Assembly (NCBI GenBank): GCA_003243425.1
Contig: QFQP01000019.1
Coordinates: 1 to 64,000, forward strand
Direction: 5' to 3'
DNA length: 64,000 nt
Origin: Archangium gephyra
Lineage (GTDB): Bacteria > Myxococcota > Myxococcia > Myxococcales > Myxococcaceae
Below the pieces are notes generated by a model. That model did not search any database. It saw nothing but the letters and a program-made list of their open reading frames with translations, and had not been told where the DNA came from. Made by a program: the position numbers and the translations under genes. This document shows positions 54,142 through 63,460 of the stretch, one piece after another; the first letter of the stretch is position 1, and every line of letters begins with the position of its first letter.

Positions 54142-55579
54142 CGTCGAGACCGGCGCTGCGCGCGAGCCCCATCACGCCTTCCACGGCGGCGGCGATGTAG
54201 CCGAACGGGTTCGCGCCATCGACGGCCGTCACGTGCACTTCGCCCATCTTCTGCTGGAACGCCGCAGCGAGCTCCGGGAGACGATTGGCGACCGCCAGCT
54301 GAATCGCTTCGGGCGTGAGCGTGTTCTCGATCTGCTTGAGACGCGCGGTGCGCTGCAGCGCCGGCTCCTGGAGCAACTGCTGCTTGTGCACCTCGAGTTC
54401 CACGGTGCGGGTCTCGATCTCGGTGAGGTGCCGTTTGGCTTCGGCGGCCAACGCGTTCACCCGCAGGGCCTCGGTCTTCTGCGTCAGCTCGGCGACCTGC
54501 GCTTCATGACGCACGCGTTCGGCTTCGGCCTTCAGTTGCAGCTCTTCGACCTCGGCCCTGAGCTTCTGCAGCTGCGCGCGCTGGGCGTTCTGCGCCGCTT
54601 CATCCTGAAGTCGCGCCTCGGCGGAGATCTTCTCGAGCGCTGCGGCTTCGTCGGCGGCCTGCTTGCGCTTCCGCGTCTCCTGCTCGACGGCGATTCGCTG
54701 CAGTGAATACTCACGTTCCGCGAGCAATTGTGCCGCGCGCGTCGAACGTTCCTGAGCGAGCCGTGCCTCTTCGACCTTCGCGTCTGACGCCAGCTTCTCG
54801 AGGCGCGCCGCTTCTTCAGCCTCCTGCTTCTTCTGTCGGAGCTCCGTCGTGGCGGCGATTCGAAGCAGTTCGATTTCACGCTGCGTCTTCGTCTCGTCGG
54901 CCTGCAGCGCGCGTTGCTTGGCGAGCTCGGCTTCACGCGCGACCTGCTCCTGCTGCACGCGGAACCTGGCCTGCATGTTGGTGAACACCTGCGACGACAA
55001 CACGCGCACGTCCTGAATCTCGATGGTGTCGACGACCACGCCCCAGCCGCGATCGGTGCCGTCTTCCATGCGACCCTGACCGCTCACCACGGGCGCGATC
55101 TCGCGGACCAGCTCACGCGCCAACGCGTCTTTGCGGCGCGTGAGCACCTGTTCGATGGACAGGTTCGCGATGAGCCGGCGCGAGGCACCGACACACATCT
55201 CCTCCATCATCTCGGCGAGCTTTTCCTGCGCGCGCTCGGGGAAGCTGAAGTTCAACATGCGCGCGGCGATGAGCGGCTCGGCCACGCGGTACACGGCGAT
55301 CCCCGTGACCTTCACGCCCACCTTTTCCTGCGTGATCTGATCAGCGACGAAGTGCAGCCGCTGCACGGTCGTCGGCACGATGGCAATCGAGTCCCAGGGC
55401 CACTTGAAGACCGTCGCGCCCTGCCCCGCCGCGATCACCTGGCCACCACGCATGCGAATCAGAAACTCGCTCGGCTTCGCGGAGATCCAGCCCCACCGCT
55501 TCGTCTTCTCGGGGTCTTCTTCGGGCTTTCCACGACGCCAGCCTTCCGACACGACTTGAACCGCTGCGGTTTTGGTCAT
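54128..55579 (-). CDS. SPFH/flotillin-like protein with a long coiled coil
   Basis: From the ATG at 55579, 483 residues. Residues about 30-220 form an SPFH (band 7) domain (PSEFLIRMRGGQVIAAGQG; KVTGIAVYRVAEPLIAAR; GWGVVVDTIEIQDVRVLSS). A long charged coiled coil follows (ELAKQRALQADETKTQREI to ELEVHKQQLLQE) with heptad Leu/Ala/Glu content. The C-terminus has GANPFGYIAAAVEGVMG. There is no N-terminal membrane helix, so membrane contact may be peripheral. Flotillin-like proteins organise membrane domains. A TTG 12 codons upstream is an alternative start. Confidence 0.8.
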   Translation of the reverse strand: MTKTAAVQVVSEGWRRGKPEEDPEKTKRWGWISAKPSEFLIRMRGGQVIAAGQGATVFKWPWDSIAIVPTTVQRLHFVADQITQEKVGVKVTGIAVYRVAEPLIAARMLNFSFPERAQEKLAEMMEEMCVGASRRLIANLSIEQVLTRRKDALARELVREIAPVVSGQGRMEDGTDRGWGVVVDTIEIQDVRVLSSQVFTNMQARFRVQQEQVAREAELAKQRALQADETKTQREIELLRIAATTELRQKKQEAEEAARLEKLASDAKVEEARLAQERSTRAAQLLAEREYSLQRIAVEQETRKRKQAADEAAALEKISAEARLQDEAAQNAQRAQLQKLRAEVEELQLKAEAERVRHEAQVAELTQKTEALRVNALAAEAKRHLTEIETRTVELEVHKQQLLQEPALQRTARLKQIENTLTPEAIQLAVANRLPELAAAFQQKMGEVHVTAVDGANPFGYIAAAVEGVMGLARSAGLDVKKP

Positions 55580-55763
55580 GCCCAGCCACCAAGCGAGCCG
55601 CGTGCCGTACGCCAAACCGGCGAATCGTCATGCGCACATGATCCAGAACGGATCAGGTCGATCGAATTCGGGTCACCCGTAACGTCGCGAACTGACAGGA
55701 CCCCGACCGACGATCTTGAGATTCACTCTCAACACCAGCCAAGGGCCCGAAATCACTGATAGT

Positions 55764-55824
55764 GGACTTGACCGGTCCATCATTCCCCCGTTACAGGGAA
55801 TTCATACCGGACCTGTCCGGTCCA
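55764..55824 (+). promoter_or_regulatory. Two near-identical palindromes and a candidate promoter before iscS
   Basis: GGACTTGACCGGTCCA at 55764-55779 and GGACCTGTCCGGTCCA at 55809-55824 differ at two bases and are 45 bases apart (about four helical turns). Each is a GGAC-N7-GTCC palindrome; the second lies in a perfect ACCGGAC-CT-GTCCGGT repeat (55806-55821). TTGACC at 55768-55773 may be a -35 element, with a weak -10 TTACAG after 17 bases. Sites overlapping the -35 and downstream of the start suggest a repressor. No iscR gene lies in the window, but an Rrf2-type (IscR-like) regulator is the obvious guess. Confidence 0.55.
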
Positions 55825-55839
55825 CATTCGAGGTGCTGA

Positions 55840-57201
55840 ATGAAGCTGCCGATCTACATGGACTACCACGCGACGACGCCGATGGACCCGCGCGTGCTGG
55901 AAGCCATGAAACCCTACTTCCTGGACGACTTCGGAAATGCCGCATCGCGTAACCACGCGTTCGGTTGGAAAGCCGAAGCTGCGGTCGAGAAGGCGCGGAA
56001 GCAGATCGGCGCACTGATCGGCGCGAGCGACAAAGAGATCGTCTTCACGTCTGGCGCGACGGAGTCGAACAACCTCGCGATCAAGGGCGTGGTCGACTTC
56101 TACAAGGACAAGGGCGACCACATCATCACGGTCACCACCGAGCACAAGGCGATCCTCGACACGTGCAAGCGCCTCGAGCGCCAGCGCCAGGAGCGCATCG
56201 ACGAGCTCAAGATTCAGCGCCTGATGGAGCTCACCGGCGCCGACGTGAACGCCGAAGATCTCGCGACGCTCGAGCTGAAGCACGACCTCGAGAACGACAC
56301 GGTGTTGAAGCGCTGGATCGACAAGGTTCGCGTCGGCGCGCGCGTGACGTATCTGAACCCGAAGAAAGACGGCCTCATCGACCTCGACGAACTCAAGGCC
56401 GCGATCACCGACAAGACGATCCTCGTCTCGGTAATGTTGGCGAACAACGAGATCGGCGTGGTGCAGCCGGTGAACGAGATCGGCGCCATCTGCCGTGAGC
56501 GCGGCGTGCTCTTCCACACCGATGCGGTTCAGGGCGTGGGCAAGGTTCCGTTCGACGTCGAGGCGGCGAAGGCCGACCTGGTGTCGATCACGGCGCACAA
56601 GATGTACGGGCCCAAGGGTGTCGGCGCGCTGTACGTGCGTCGCAAGCCGCGCGTTCGCGTGCGTGAGCAGATCGACGGCGGTGGTCACGAGCGCGGCATG
56701 CGTTCGGGCACCCTCAACGTCGCGGGCATCGTCGGTTTCGGTGCCGCGGCGGAGATCGCGAAGAACGAACTCGAGACCGAAGCGGCGCGGCTGACGGCGC
56801 TCCGTGAGCGGCTGTGGAAGGGCGTCTCGTCGAAGCTCGACTACCTGACCATCAACGGTTCGATGACCTCGCGCCTGCCCGGCAACCTCAACGTCTCGTT
56901 CGCCTTCGCTGAAGGCGAAGCGCTGATGATGGCGATCAAGGACGTGGCCGTTTCGTCAGGCTCGGCCTGCACGTCGGCCTCGCTCGAGCCGTCGTACGTG
57001 CTGCGCGCGCTCGGCGTCGACGAAGAGATGGCGCACAGCTCGATTCGCTTCGGGCTCGGCCGCTTCAGCACCGAAGAAGAAGTCGACTACGTGATCGATT
57101 TGATGGCGCGCGCGGTGACGAAGCTGCGCGACATGTCCCCGCTCTACGAAATGGCCAAAGAGGGCATCGACCTCAAGTCCATCGAGTGGAAGGCGCACTG
57201 A
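55840..57201 (+). CDS. iscS: Cysteine desulfurase IscS with a ~50-residue insertion
   Basis: A 453-residue protein of the IscS family. PLP-binding lysine K254 (SITAHKMYGPKG), loop Cys377 (VSSGSACTSASLEP), and TSGATESNNLAIKG and HTDAVQGVGKV are intact. It takes sulfur from cysteine for Fe-S assembly. About 50 residues (114-167) that include a charged, helical stretch (RQRQERIDELKIQRLMEL) are inserted between EHKAILDTCKRLER and VTYLNPKKDGLIDLDEL, where E. coli IscS has only a few residues. Length is 50 above the usual 404. It is the first isc gene; iscR is missing. Confidence 0.94.
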   Translation: MKLPIYMDYHATTPMDPRVLEAMKPYFLDDFGNAASRNHAFGWKAEAAVEKARKQIGALIGASDKEIVFTSGATESNNLAIKGVVDFYKDKGDHIITVTTEHKAILDTCKRLERQRQERIDELKIQRLMELTGADVNAEDLATLELKHDLENDTVLKRWIDKVRVGARVTYLNPKKDGLIDLDELKAAITDKTILVSVMLANNEIGVVQPVNEIGAICRERGVLFHTDAVQGVGKVPFDVEAAKADLVSITAHKMYGPKGVGALYVRRKPRVRVREQIDGGGHERGMRSGTLNVAGIVGFGAAAEIAKNELETEAARLTALRERLWKGVSSKLDYLTINGSMTSRLPGNLNVSFAFAEGEALMMAIKDVAVSSGSACTSASLEPSYVLRALGVDEEMAHSSIRFGLGRFSTEEEVDYVIDLMARAVTKLRDMSPLYEMAKEGIDLKSIEWKAH

Positions 57202-57229
57202 GTTTTCTGAAACAAGAGAGGTAACAGCC

Positions 57230-57625
57230 ATGGCCTACAGCGAAAAAGTCATCGAGCACTTCGAGCACAGCAAGAACGTCGGCACCCTCGACAAGAACGA
57301 CCCCAACGTGGGCACCGGTCTGGTCGGCGCGCCGGCCTGCGGCGACGTGATGCGCCTGCAGCTCAAGATCAGCGACGACGGCGTCATCGAAGACGCCAAG
57401 TTCAAGACCTTCGGCTGCGGTTCGGCCATCGCGTCCAGCTCGCTCGTCACCGAGTGGGTCAAGGGCAAGTCGATGGACGACGCGATGAAGATCACCAACA
57501 AGGAGATCGCCAAAGAGCTGTCGCTGCCTCCGGTGAAGATCCACTGCTCTGTTCTCGCTGAAGACGCCATCAAGGCGGCGATCGAGGACTTCCGCGCCAA
57601 GCGCGCGGCTCGCAAGGGAGCCTGA
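57230..57625 (+). CDS. iscU: Fe-S scaffold protein IscU
   Basis: A 131-residue scaffold. The three cluster cysteines are Cys37 (APACGD), Cys63 (FGCGSA) and Cys106 (HCSVLAEDA), with Asp39 next to the first. LPPVK at 99-103 is the recognition site for the HscA chaperone. IscU receives sulfur from IscS and iron from elsewhere. It starts 28 bases after iscS. The standard length and all ligands are present. Confidence 0.96.
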   Translation: MAYSEKVIEHFEHSKNVGTLDKNDPNVGTGLVGAPACGDVMRLQLKISDDGVIEDAKFKTFGCGSAIASSSLVTEWVKGKSMDDAMKITNKEIAKELSLPPVKIHCSVLAEDAIKAAIEDFRAKRAARKGA

Positions 57626-57629
57626 AGTC

Positions 57630-58007
57630 ATGGAAGCGACCGCTCAGCCCGCCATTCCGAAGATCGGCAAGCCGACGATCAAGGGTATCGGTCTCGATGA
57701 CAGCGCGGTCGTGCGCTTGCAGCGCCTGCTCGCCGAGCGTCAGACGCCAGAAGCGGGTCTGCGCATCGCGGTGAAGGGCGGCGGGTGCAGCGGCCTCGCG
57801 TACCACATGGAGTGGACCGACAAGCCCCGCGAGCGCGACAAGATCTTCGAGCGCGACGGCGTTCGCGTGTTCGTCGACCCCAAGAGCTTCCTCTACCTGA
57901 TGGGCACCGAGCTCATCTTCGAAGAGGGCCTGCTCGCCTCGGGCTTCAAGCTCCGCAATCCGAACGAGAAGGCCGCGTGCGGCTGTGGTGACTCGTTCAC
58001 GGTGTGA
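57630..58007 (+). CDS. iscA: A-type Fe-S carrier IscA
   Basis: A 125-residue A-type carrier. Cys53 (GGGCSGLAY) and Cys117/Cys119 (AACGCGDSF) are the three conserved ligands. A-type proteins carry clusters from the IscU scaffold to apoproteins. About 15 residues at the N-terminus (MEATAQPAIPKIGKP) precede the conserved core. It starts four bases after iscU. Consistent with an isc operon. Confidence 0.95.
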   Translation: MEATAQPAIPKIGKPTIKGIGLDDSAVVRLQRLLAERQTPEAGLRIAVKGGGCSGLAYHMEWTDKPRERDKIFERDGVRVFVDPKSFLYLMGTELIFEEGLLASGFKLRNPNEKAACGCGDSFTV

Positions 58008-58010
58008 CCT

Positions 58011-58528
58011 GTGACGCACTTTGAAATCTTCGGCCTCGCGCCGTCCGTCGACCTCGACGTGAAGGCGCTGGAGGCCCAGCACCGCCAGCTCTCGCTCGAG
58101 ACCCACCCCGATCGCTTCGCGCAGGCCGACGCGCGCACGCGTCGAATCGCCGCCGAGAAGACCGCGGCGCTCAACGAAGCGGTCAAGGTGCTCAAGGACC
58201 CGGTTCGCCGCGCCTTCTACGTGCTCGAGCTCAAGGGCGTGAAGCTCGACACCGAAGACGCCGCCGCCAGGGTGAAGATGCCCATGGACTTCCTCGAGGA
58301 GATCATGGACCGACGGGAAGCGCTCGAGGCCGCGCGGGCAAGCAAGAAGCTCGAGGCTGCGCAGGCCATGGCGAAGGATATTCGCGCGGCGAAAGACGCT
58401 GCGCTCTCAACGGCCCAGACCGCGTTGCGTGCTGACGACGTCGCCACGGCGACCGTCAGCCTGGGCCGCGTTCGTTACTACACGCGCTTCCTCGACGAGG
58501 TCGACGCGTTCGAAGAGGAGCTCCTTTC

Positions 58529-58532
<4 letters not shown>
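58011..58532 (+). CDS. hscB: Co-chaperone HscB
   Basis: A 173-residue J-protein. The HPD motif is at residues 32-34 (LETHPDRFAQ), and the C-terminal helical bundle (FLEEIMDRREALEAAR) binds IscU. HscB recruits IscU to HscA and stimulates its ATPase. The GTG start follows iscA by three bases and its end overlaps hscA (GTGA). Length fits the family (~171). Confidence 0.93.
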
Positions 58533-60370
<1,838 letters not shown>

Positions 60371-60371
60371 C

Positions 60372-60755
60372 GTGCCCCGCGTGACATTCCGAAGCCCGCT
60401 TCAAGAGCTGACCGTCGAGGTTGCCGAGGGCACCTCGCTCCTGGAAGCCGCAGACAAGGTCGACGCGCAGGTCGGTCACTCGTGTGGCGGCGCGTGCGCG
60501 TGCTCCACCTGCCACGTGTGGGTGAAGAAGGGCCTCGAGACGCTCTCCGAGCAGGACGACATGGAGATGGACCGCCTCGACCTCGCCTACGACGTGAAGC
60601 CCAGCTCGCGACTCGCCTGCCAGGCCAGGTGCGGGAAGGCCGACCTCGAGGTCTGGATCACCGAAGAGTCCCTGAAGGCGTTCATGGACGAGAACCCGGC
60701 GATCCGGAAGGCGATGGAGGCCGAAGGCACGTGGCCGCCGAAGAAGTTCACGTGA
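60372..60755 (+). CDS. fdx: [2Fe-2S] ferredoxin Fdx (isc type)
   Basis: A 127-residue ferredoxin with ligands Cys38, Cys44, Cys47 (HSCGGACACSTC) and Cys83 (RLACQARC). Two further cysteines, Cys42 and Cys87, lie next to these. It supplies electrons for Fe-S assembly. The C-terminus is extended by about 15 residues relative to E. coli Fdx (ending TWPPKKFT). It begins right after hscA (GTG at 60372). No iscX follows. Confidence 0.93.
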   Translation: MPRVTFRSPLQELTVEVAEGTSLLEAADKVDAQVGHSCGGACACSTCHVWVKKGLETLSEQDDMEMDRLDLAYDVKPSSRLACQARCGKADLEVWITEESLKAFMDENPAIRKAMEAEGTWPPKKFT

Positions 60756-60769
60756 GCGTCAGGTCTTCG

Positions 60770-60799
60770 TTGACAGTCCCGTCTGCGACAACGTATTGA
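60770..60799 (+). promoter_or_regulatory. Sigma-70-type promoter of tRNA-Leu
   Basis: TTGACA at 60770-60775 is a consensus -35. After 18 bases comes TATTGA (60794-60799) as -10, and the mature tRNA begins 14 bases later, at 60813. The position inside the gap after fdx supports independent transcription of the tRNA gene. Confidence 0.65.
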
Positions 60800-60812
60800 G
60801 CCGCAGCCGTAC

Positions 60813-60896
60813 GCCCAGGTGGCGGAATTGGTAGACGCGCTAGATTCAGGGTCTAGTGCTGGCAACAGCGTGGAGGTTCGAGTCCTCTCCTGGGCA
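60813..60896 (+). tRNA. tRNA-Leu (CAG)
   Basis: The segment folds as a class II tRNA: acceptor stem GCCCAGG/CCTGGGC, D-arm with GGCGGAATTGGTAGAC, anticodon stem CTAGA/TCTAG around TTCAGGG (anticodon CAG, reading CUG), a variable arm and the T-arm GGTTCGAGTCC. The discriminator is A at 60896. CCA is not encoded. CUG is the most used Leu codon in this GC-rich DNA. Confidence 0.96.
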
Positions 60897-60900
60897 CAAA

Positions 60901-60941
60901 CAGGGGGAACTGGTGAAAGCCGGTTCCCCCTGAATCTTTTC
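60901..60941 (+). terminator. Rho-independent terminator after tRNA-Leu
   Basis: A long stem from CAGGGGGAAC at 60901 to GTTCCCCCTG ending at 60932, with TGG/GCC inner pairs and a GAAA-containing loop, is followed by AATCTTTTC. It lies directly behind the tRNA and ends its transcript before the next gene. Confidence 0.8.
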
Positions 60942-60949
60942 GGGCCTTT

Positions 60950-61474
60950 ATGCGACTGATTCTGCTGGCGCTGGTGGTGTTGGTGGCGGGTTGCGAGACG
61001 GTCGACGAAGACTTCGAAGGCCGCCTGGTACAGATTGAAGTGACCAGCTCCGCCGACGACTGTGTGCCGAGGCGGTTCACGGGCGACGCGGGCCTCCACT
61101 TCATCGGCGTTCGCCCCGACGGCGGCACGGTCTTCACCTTGTCGAACGCGGCGGTCTACGGGCCGCTCATCGACGGTGGCGCGCTCGAGAGCGTCATTCG
61201 CCAGGCGTTGCCCCCGGTGAACATGGGCCGCTCAAACGTGGGTCAAAACGGTGAAGTGGCGTGTGACGGCATCTTCGGCGACTGGCGCGAAGTGGGCACC
61301 GAGCTGCAGCTTTCCCAGGACTTTCCCGGCTTCACCGACTGCGTGACCGGCCCGCCGTGGCTGCCGCAGCGTCGTTGCACCGCCGAGCGCTCGCTCAAGC
61401 TGACCGACGTCGGCACCTGCCGCATTTCGTGTCTGCGGGTCACGGCGGGTACCGAAGTCGTTTGCGAGTGCTGA
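60950..61474 (+). CDS. Cys-rich lipoprotein of unknown function
   Basis: A 174-residue lipoprotein with lipobox LVAGC (Cys15) starting at ATG 60950. The mature part has eight further cysteines (DDCVPRR, VACDGIFGD, TDCVTGP, RRCTAERS, GTCRISCLRV, VVCEC) and an Asp/Gly-rich linker. The many Cys in an exported protein imply disulfides. No family is recognised. It lies after the tRNA terminator and converges on the GHMP kinase gene. Confidence 0.65.
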   Translation: MRLILLALVVLVAGCETVDEDFEGRLVQIEVTSSADDCVPRRFTGDAGLHFIGVRPDGGTVFTLSNAAVYGPLIDGGALESVIRQALPPVNMGRSNVGQNGEVACDGIFGDWREVGTELQLSQDFPGFTDCVTGPPWLPQRRCTAERSLKLTDVGTCRISCLRVTAGTEVVCEC

Positions 61475-61481
61475 GCGGCGC

Positions 61482-62558
61482 TCAGTCGACTGCGTCCAAC
61501 CACGACGACAACAGCGGGTGCCGCGTCACTTCTCCTTGCAGGCCGCGTTCAGGATTGACGCGGAAGGCGACGAAATCGCGCGCTGAGAGTGACTCGATGA
61601 GTTGCGTCGCGGTCGACTCGTCAGGCGCAAAGAGAATGGCCCCGTCGCCACCACCTGCGCCGCTCTGCTTGCCACCACAGCCGAACGTGCGGGCGATGCC
61701 GAGAATGCGCTCGAGCTCGTCGGTGCGGGTGACCTCGAGTTCCCACAACAACGCCTGCAGCGCGCCACTCGCAGACTTCACCGCGTCGAAGTCACGGCGG
61801 AGCAGCCCGTGCTCCAACGCCTCGGAATGCGCGTCGGAGCGGTCGACGAAGCGCTTGCGGGCTTCGACGTCGAGGCGACGCTCGACTTCCTTCACCAGGC
61901 CGGTGGTCGAGGCCGACTTGCCGCTGAAGGCGTAGATCATGGTGAACACCGGTTCGCCCATGCGCGCGAGGTGCACCGGCTGTGACTGCTCGACCGCCGA
62001 CACCAGGCCACCGCGCGCTGCAGCCGTCAGCAACGTCGAGGCATCGAAGCGGCGATATCTGACGACGCCACCGGCAAACGAAGCGGCGACGTCAGCGCCG
62101 CTCCCCTTCCCGTTCTGGGCGTCGGCGTGCGCCAGCAGTGAGAGCTTGAGCGTGTCCCACGTGGCGCCGAGCGCGTGGCGCGCCGCTTCGACCGCGAGCA
62201 CGGCGGCGCGCGCGCTGCTGCCGATGCCGAGCTTGTGGCCGTTGACCAACGGCGAAGGCTCGAACGCCACCGAGAAGCCCGGGCCTTCGACGCCCGACAA
62301 GCGGTACGCGAGATCGACGGCGACCGAGACGAACTTGAAGTCGTCGGTCACCGGCGCCGCCCAGCGAACGCCCGCCGGCGTGGCATGACCGCTGAGCCGG
62401 CCACCCGCGAGCACGATGTCGACGCGGCGATCGTCACGAGAACGAACGAACGCGTGGGCGCGCGGCCCGATGCCCACGATTCGCGCTTCGCCGCCCCAGA
62501 GCACGGCGAACTCGCCCGAAAGAAACAGCTTTCCCGGCGCAGAGAGCGTGCGGTCCAT
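61482..62558 (-). CDS. GHMP kinase, phosphomevalonate kinase-like
   Basis: A 358-residue GHMP kinase. SAPGKLFLSGEFAVLWGG and KLGIGSSARAAVLAVEA (ATP-binding) and SGAGGGDGAILF (motif 3) match phosphomevalonate kinase rather than mevalonate or homoserine kinase, mainly by the first motif. In the mevalonate pathway it phosphorylates mevalonate-5-phosphate. The ATG at 62558 overlaps the stop of psuG (TGATG). No other mevalonate gene is in the window, so substrate assignment is provisional. Confidence 0.72.
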   Translation of the reverse strand: MDRTLSAPGKLFLSGEFAVLWGGEARIVGIGPRAHAFVRSRDDRRVDIVLAGGRLSGHATPAGVRWAAPVTDDFKFVSVAVDLAYRLSGVEGPGFSVAFEPSPLVNGHKLGIGSSARAAVLAVEAARHALGATWDTLKLSLLAHADAQNGKGSGADVAASFAGGVVRYRRFDASTLLTAAARGGLVSAVEQSQPVHLARMGEPVFTMIYAFSGKSASTTGLVKEVERRLDVEARKRFVDRSDAHSEALEHGLLRRDFDAVKSASGALQALLWELEVTRTDELERILGIARTFGCGGKQSGAGGGDGAILFAPDESTATQLIESLSARDFVAFRVNPERGLQGEVTRHPLLSSWLDAVD

Positions 62559-63460
62559 CAACGCCAGCCGAGGCCGAGCGCCAACTTCGCAGCGAAGCGC
62601 GCGTTGTTCTCGAGCAGCGCCAGGTTCGCGTTGAGCGACTTGCCCTTCGTGCGCTCCACCATCTGGCCGAGCAGGAACGGCGTGACCGCTTTGCCTTCGA
62701 CCTTCTTCTTCTTCGCCAGCGCCAACGCAGCGGTGATGTGCTTCTCGACGTCGGCGCGCTTGAGTGACGTCTTCGCGGGAGGCGGGAGCGCGAACACCAT
62801 GCCGCCCTGCTTCAGATCACGCCGCGCGCGGATCATCTCGGCGGCTTCCTTCGCGTCGTCGACACGGTGCTCGAGGGTGATGCCCGTCTCGCGCGTGTAG
62901 AAGCCCGGCAACTCGTTGGTGCCGACGCCGACCACCGGGACCGACAAGGTCTCGAGGACCTCCAGCGTTCGCGGGAGATCGAGCACCGACTTCGCGCCGG
63001 CGCACACCACGGCCACGGGCCAGCGACCGATCGCCGGCAGGTCCTGCGAGATGTCCATGTGATCTTCGACGCCACGGTGCACGCCGCCGAGGCCGCCGGT
63101 CGCGAAGACGTGAATACCGGCCGCGACCGCCAGCTCACACGTCGCGCTGACGGTGGTGCCGCCCGTCGCCTTGCGCGCCACCGCGATCGCCAGGTCACGC
63201 GAGCCCAGCTTCATGAGGCCCTTGCCCTTCGACAGCAGCTTCAGCTGCGCCTCTTCGAGGCCGACGTAAAGCTGGCCTTCGATCACCGCCATCGACGCGG
63301 GGATCGCACCTTCTTCACGAATCGCGTCTTCGCAGCGCTTCTGACACTCGAGGTTGTGCGGGTACGGAAGGCCCTGCGCCAGCACCGACGTCTCCAACGC
63401 CACCAACGGCTTCAGCGTGCGGCGAGCCGAGGAGACTTCCTGCGAAAAATTCAGCTTCAC
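62558..63460 (-). CDS. psuG: Pseudouridine-5'-phosphate glycosidase
   Basis: A 300-residue protein. ALETSVLAQGLPYPHNLE, IPASMAVIEGQLYVGL, LGSRDLAIAVARKATGGTTV (with the catalytic Lys) and FATGGLGGVHRGVEDHMDIS identify PsuG, which cleaves pseudouridine-5'-phosphate to uracil and ribose-5-phosphate. The usual kinase partner psuK is not next to it. The GTG at 63460 overlaps the stop of the regulator gene (GTGA); its stop overlaps the GHMP kinase. Confidence 0.94.
   Translation of the reverse strand: MKLNFSQEVSSARRTLKPLVALETSVLAQGLPYPHNLECQKRCEDAIREEGAIPASMAVIEGQLYVGLEEAQLKLLSKGKGLMKLGSRDLAIAVARKATGGTTVSATCELAVAAGIHVFATGGLGGVHRGVEDHMDISQDLPAIGRWPVAVVCAGAKSVLDLPRTLEVLETLSVPVVGVGTNELPGFYTRETGITLEHRVDDAKEAAEMIRARRDLKQGGMVFALPPPAKTSLKRADVEKHITAALALAKKKKVEGKAVTPFLLGQMVERTKGKSLNANLALLENNARFAAKLALGLGWR

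Noticed and set aside
60813..60896. tRNA-Leu as an integration site for a genomic island
   Set aside because: No integrase, no direct repeat of the tRNA 3' end and no shift in gene type after it.
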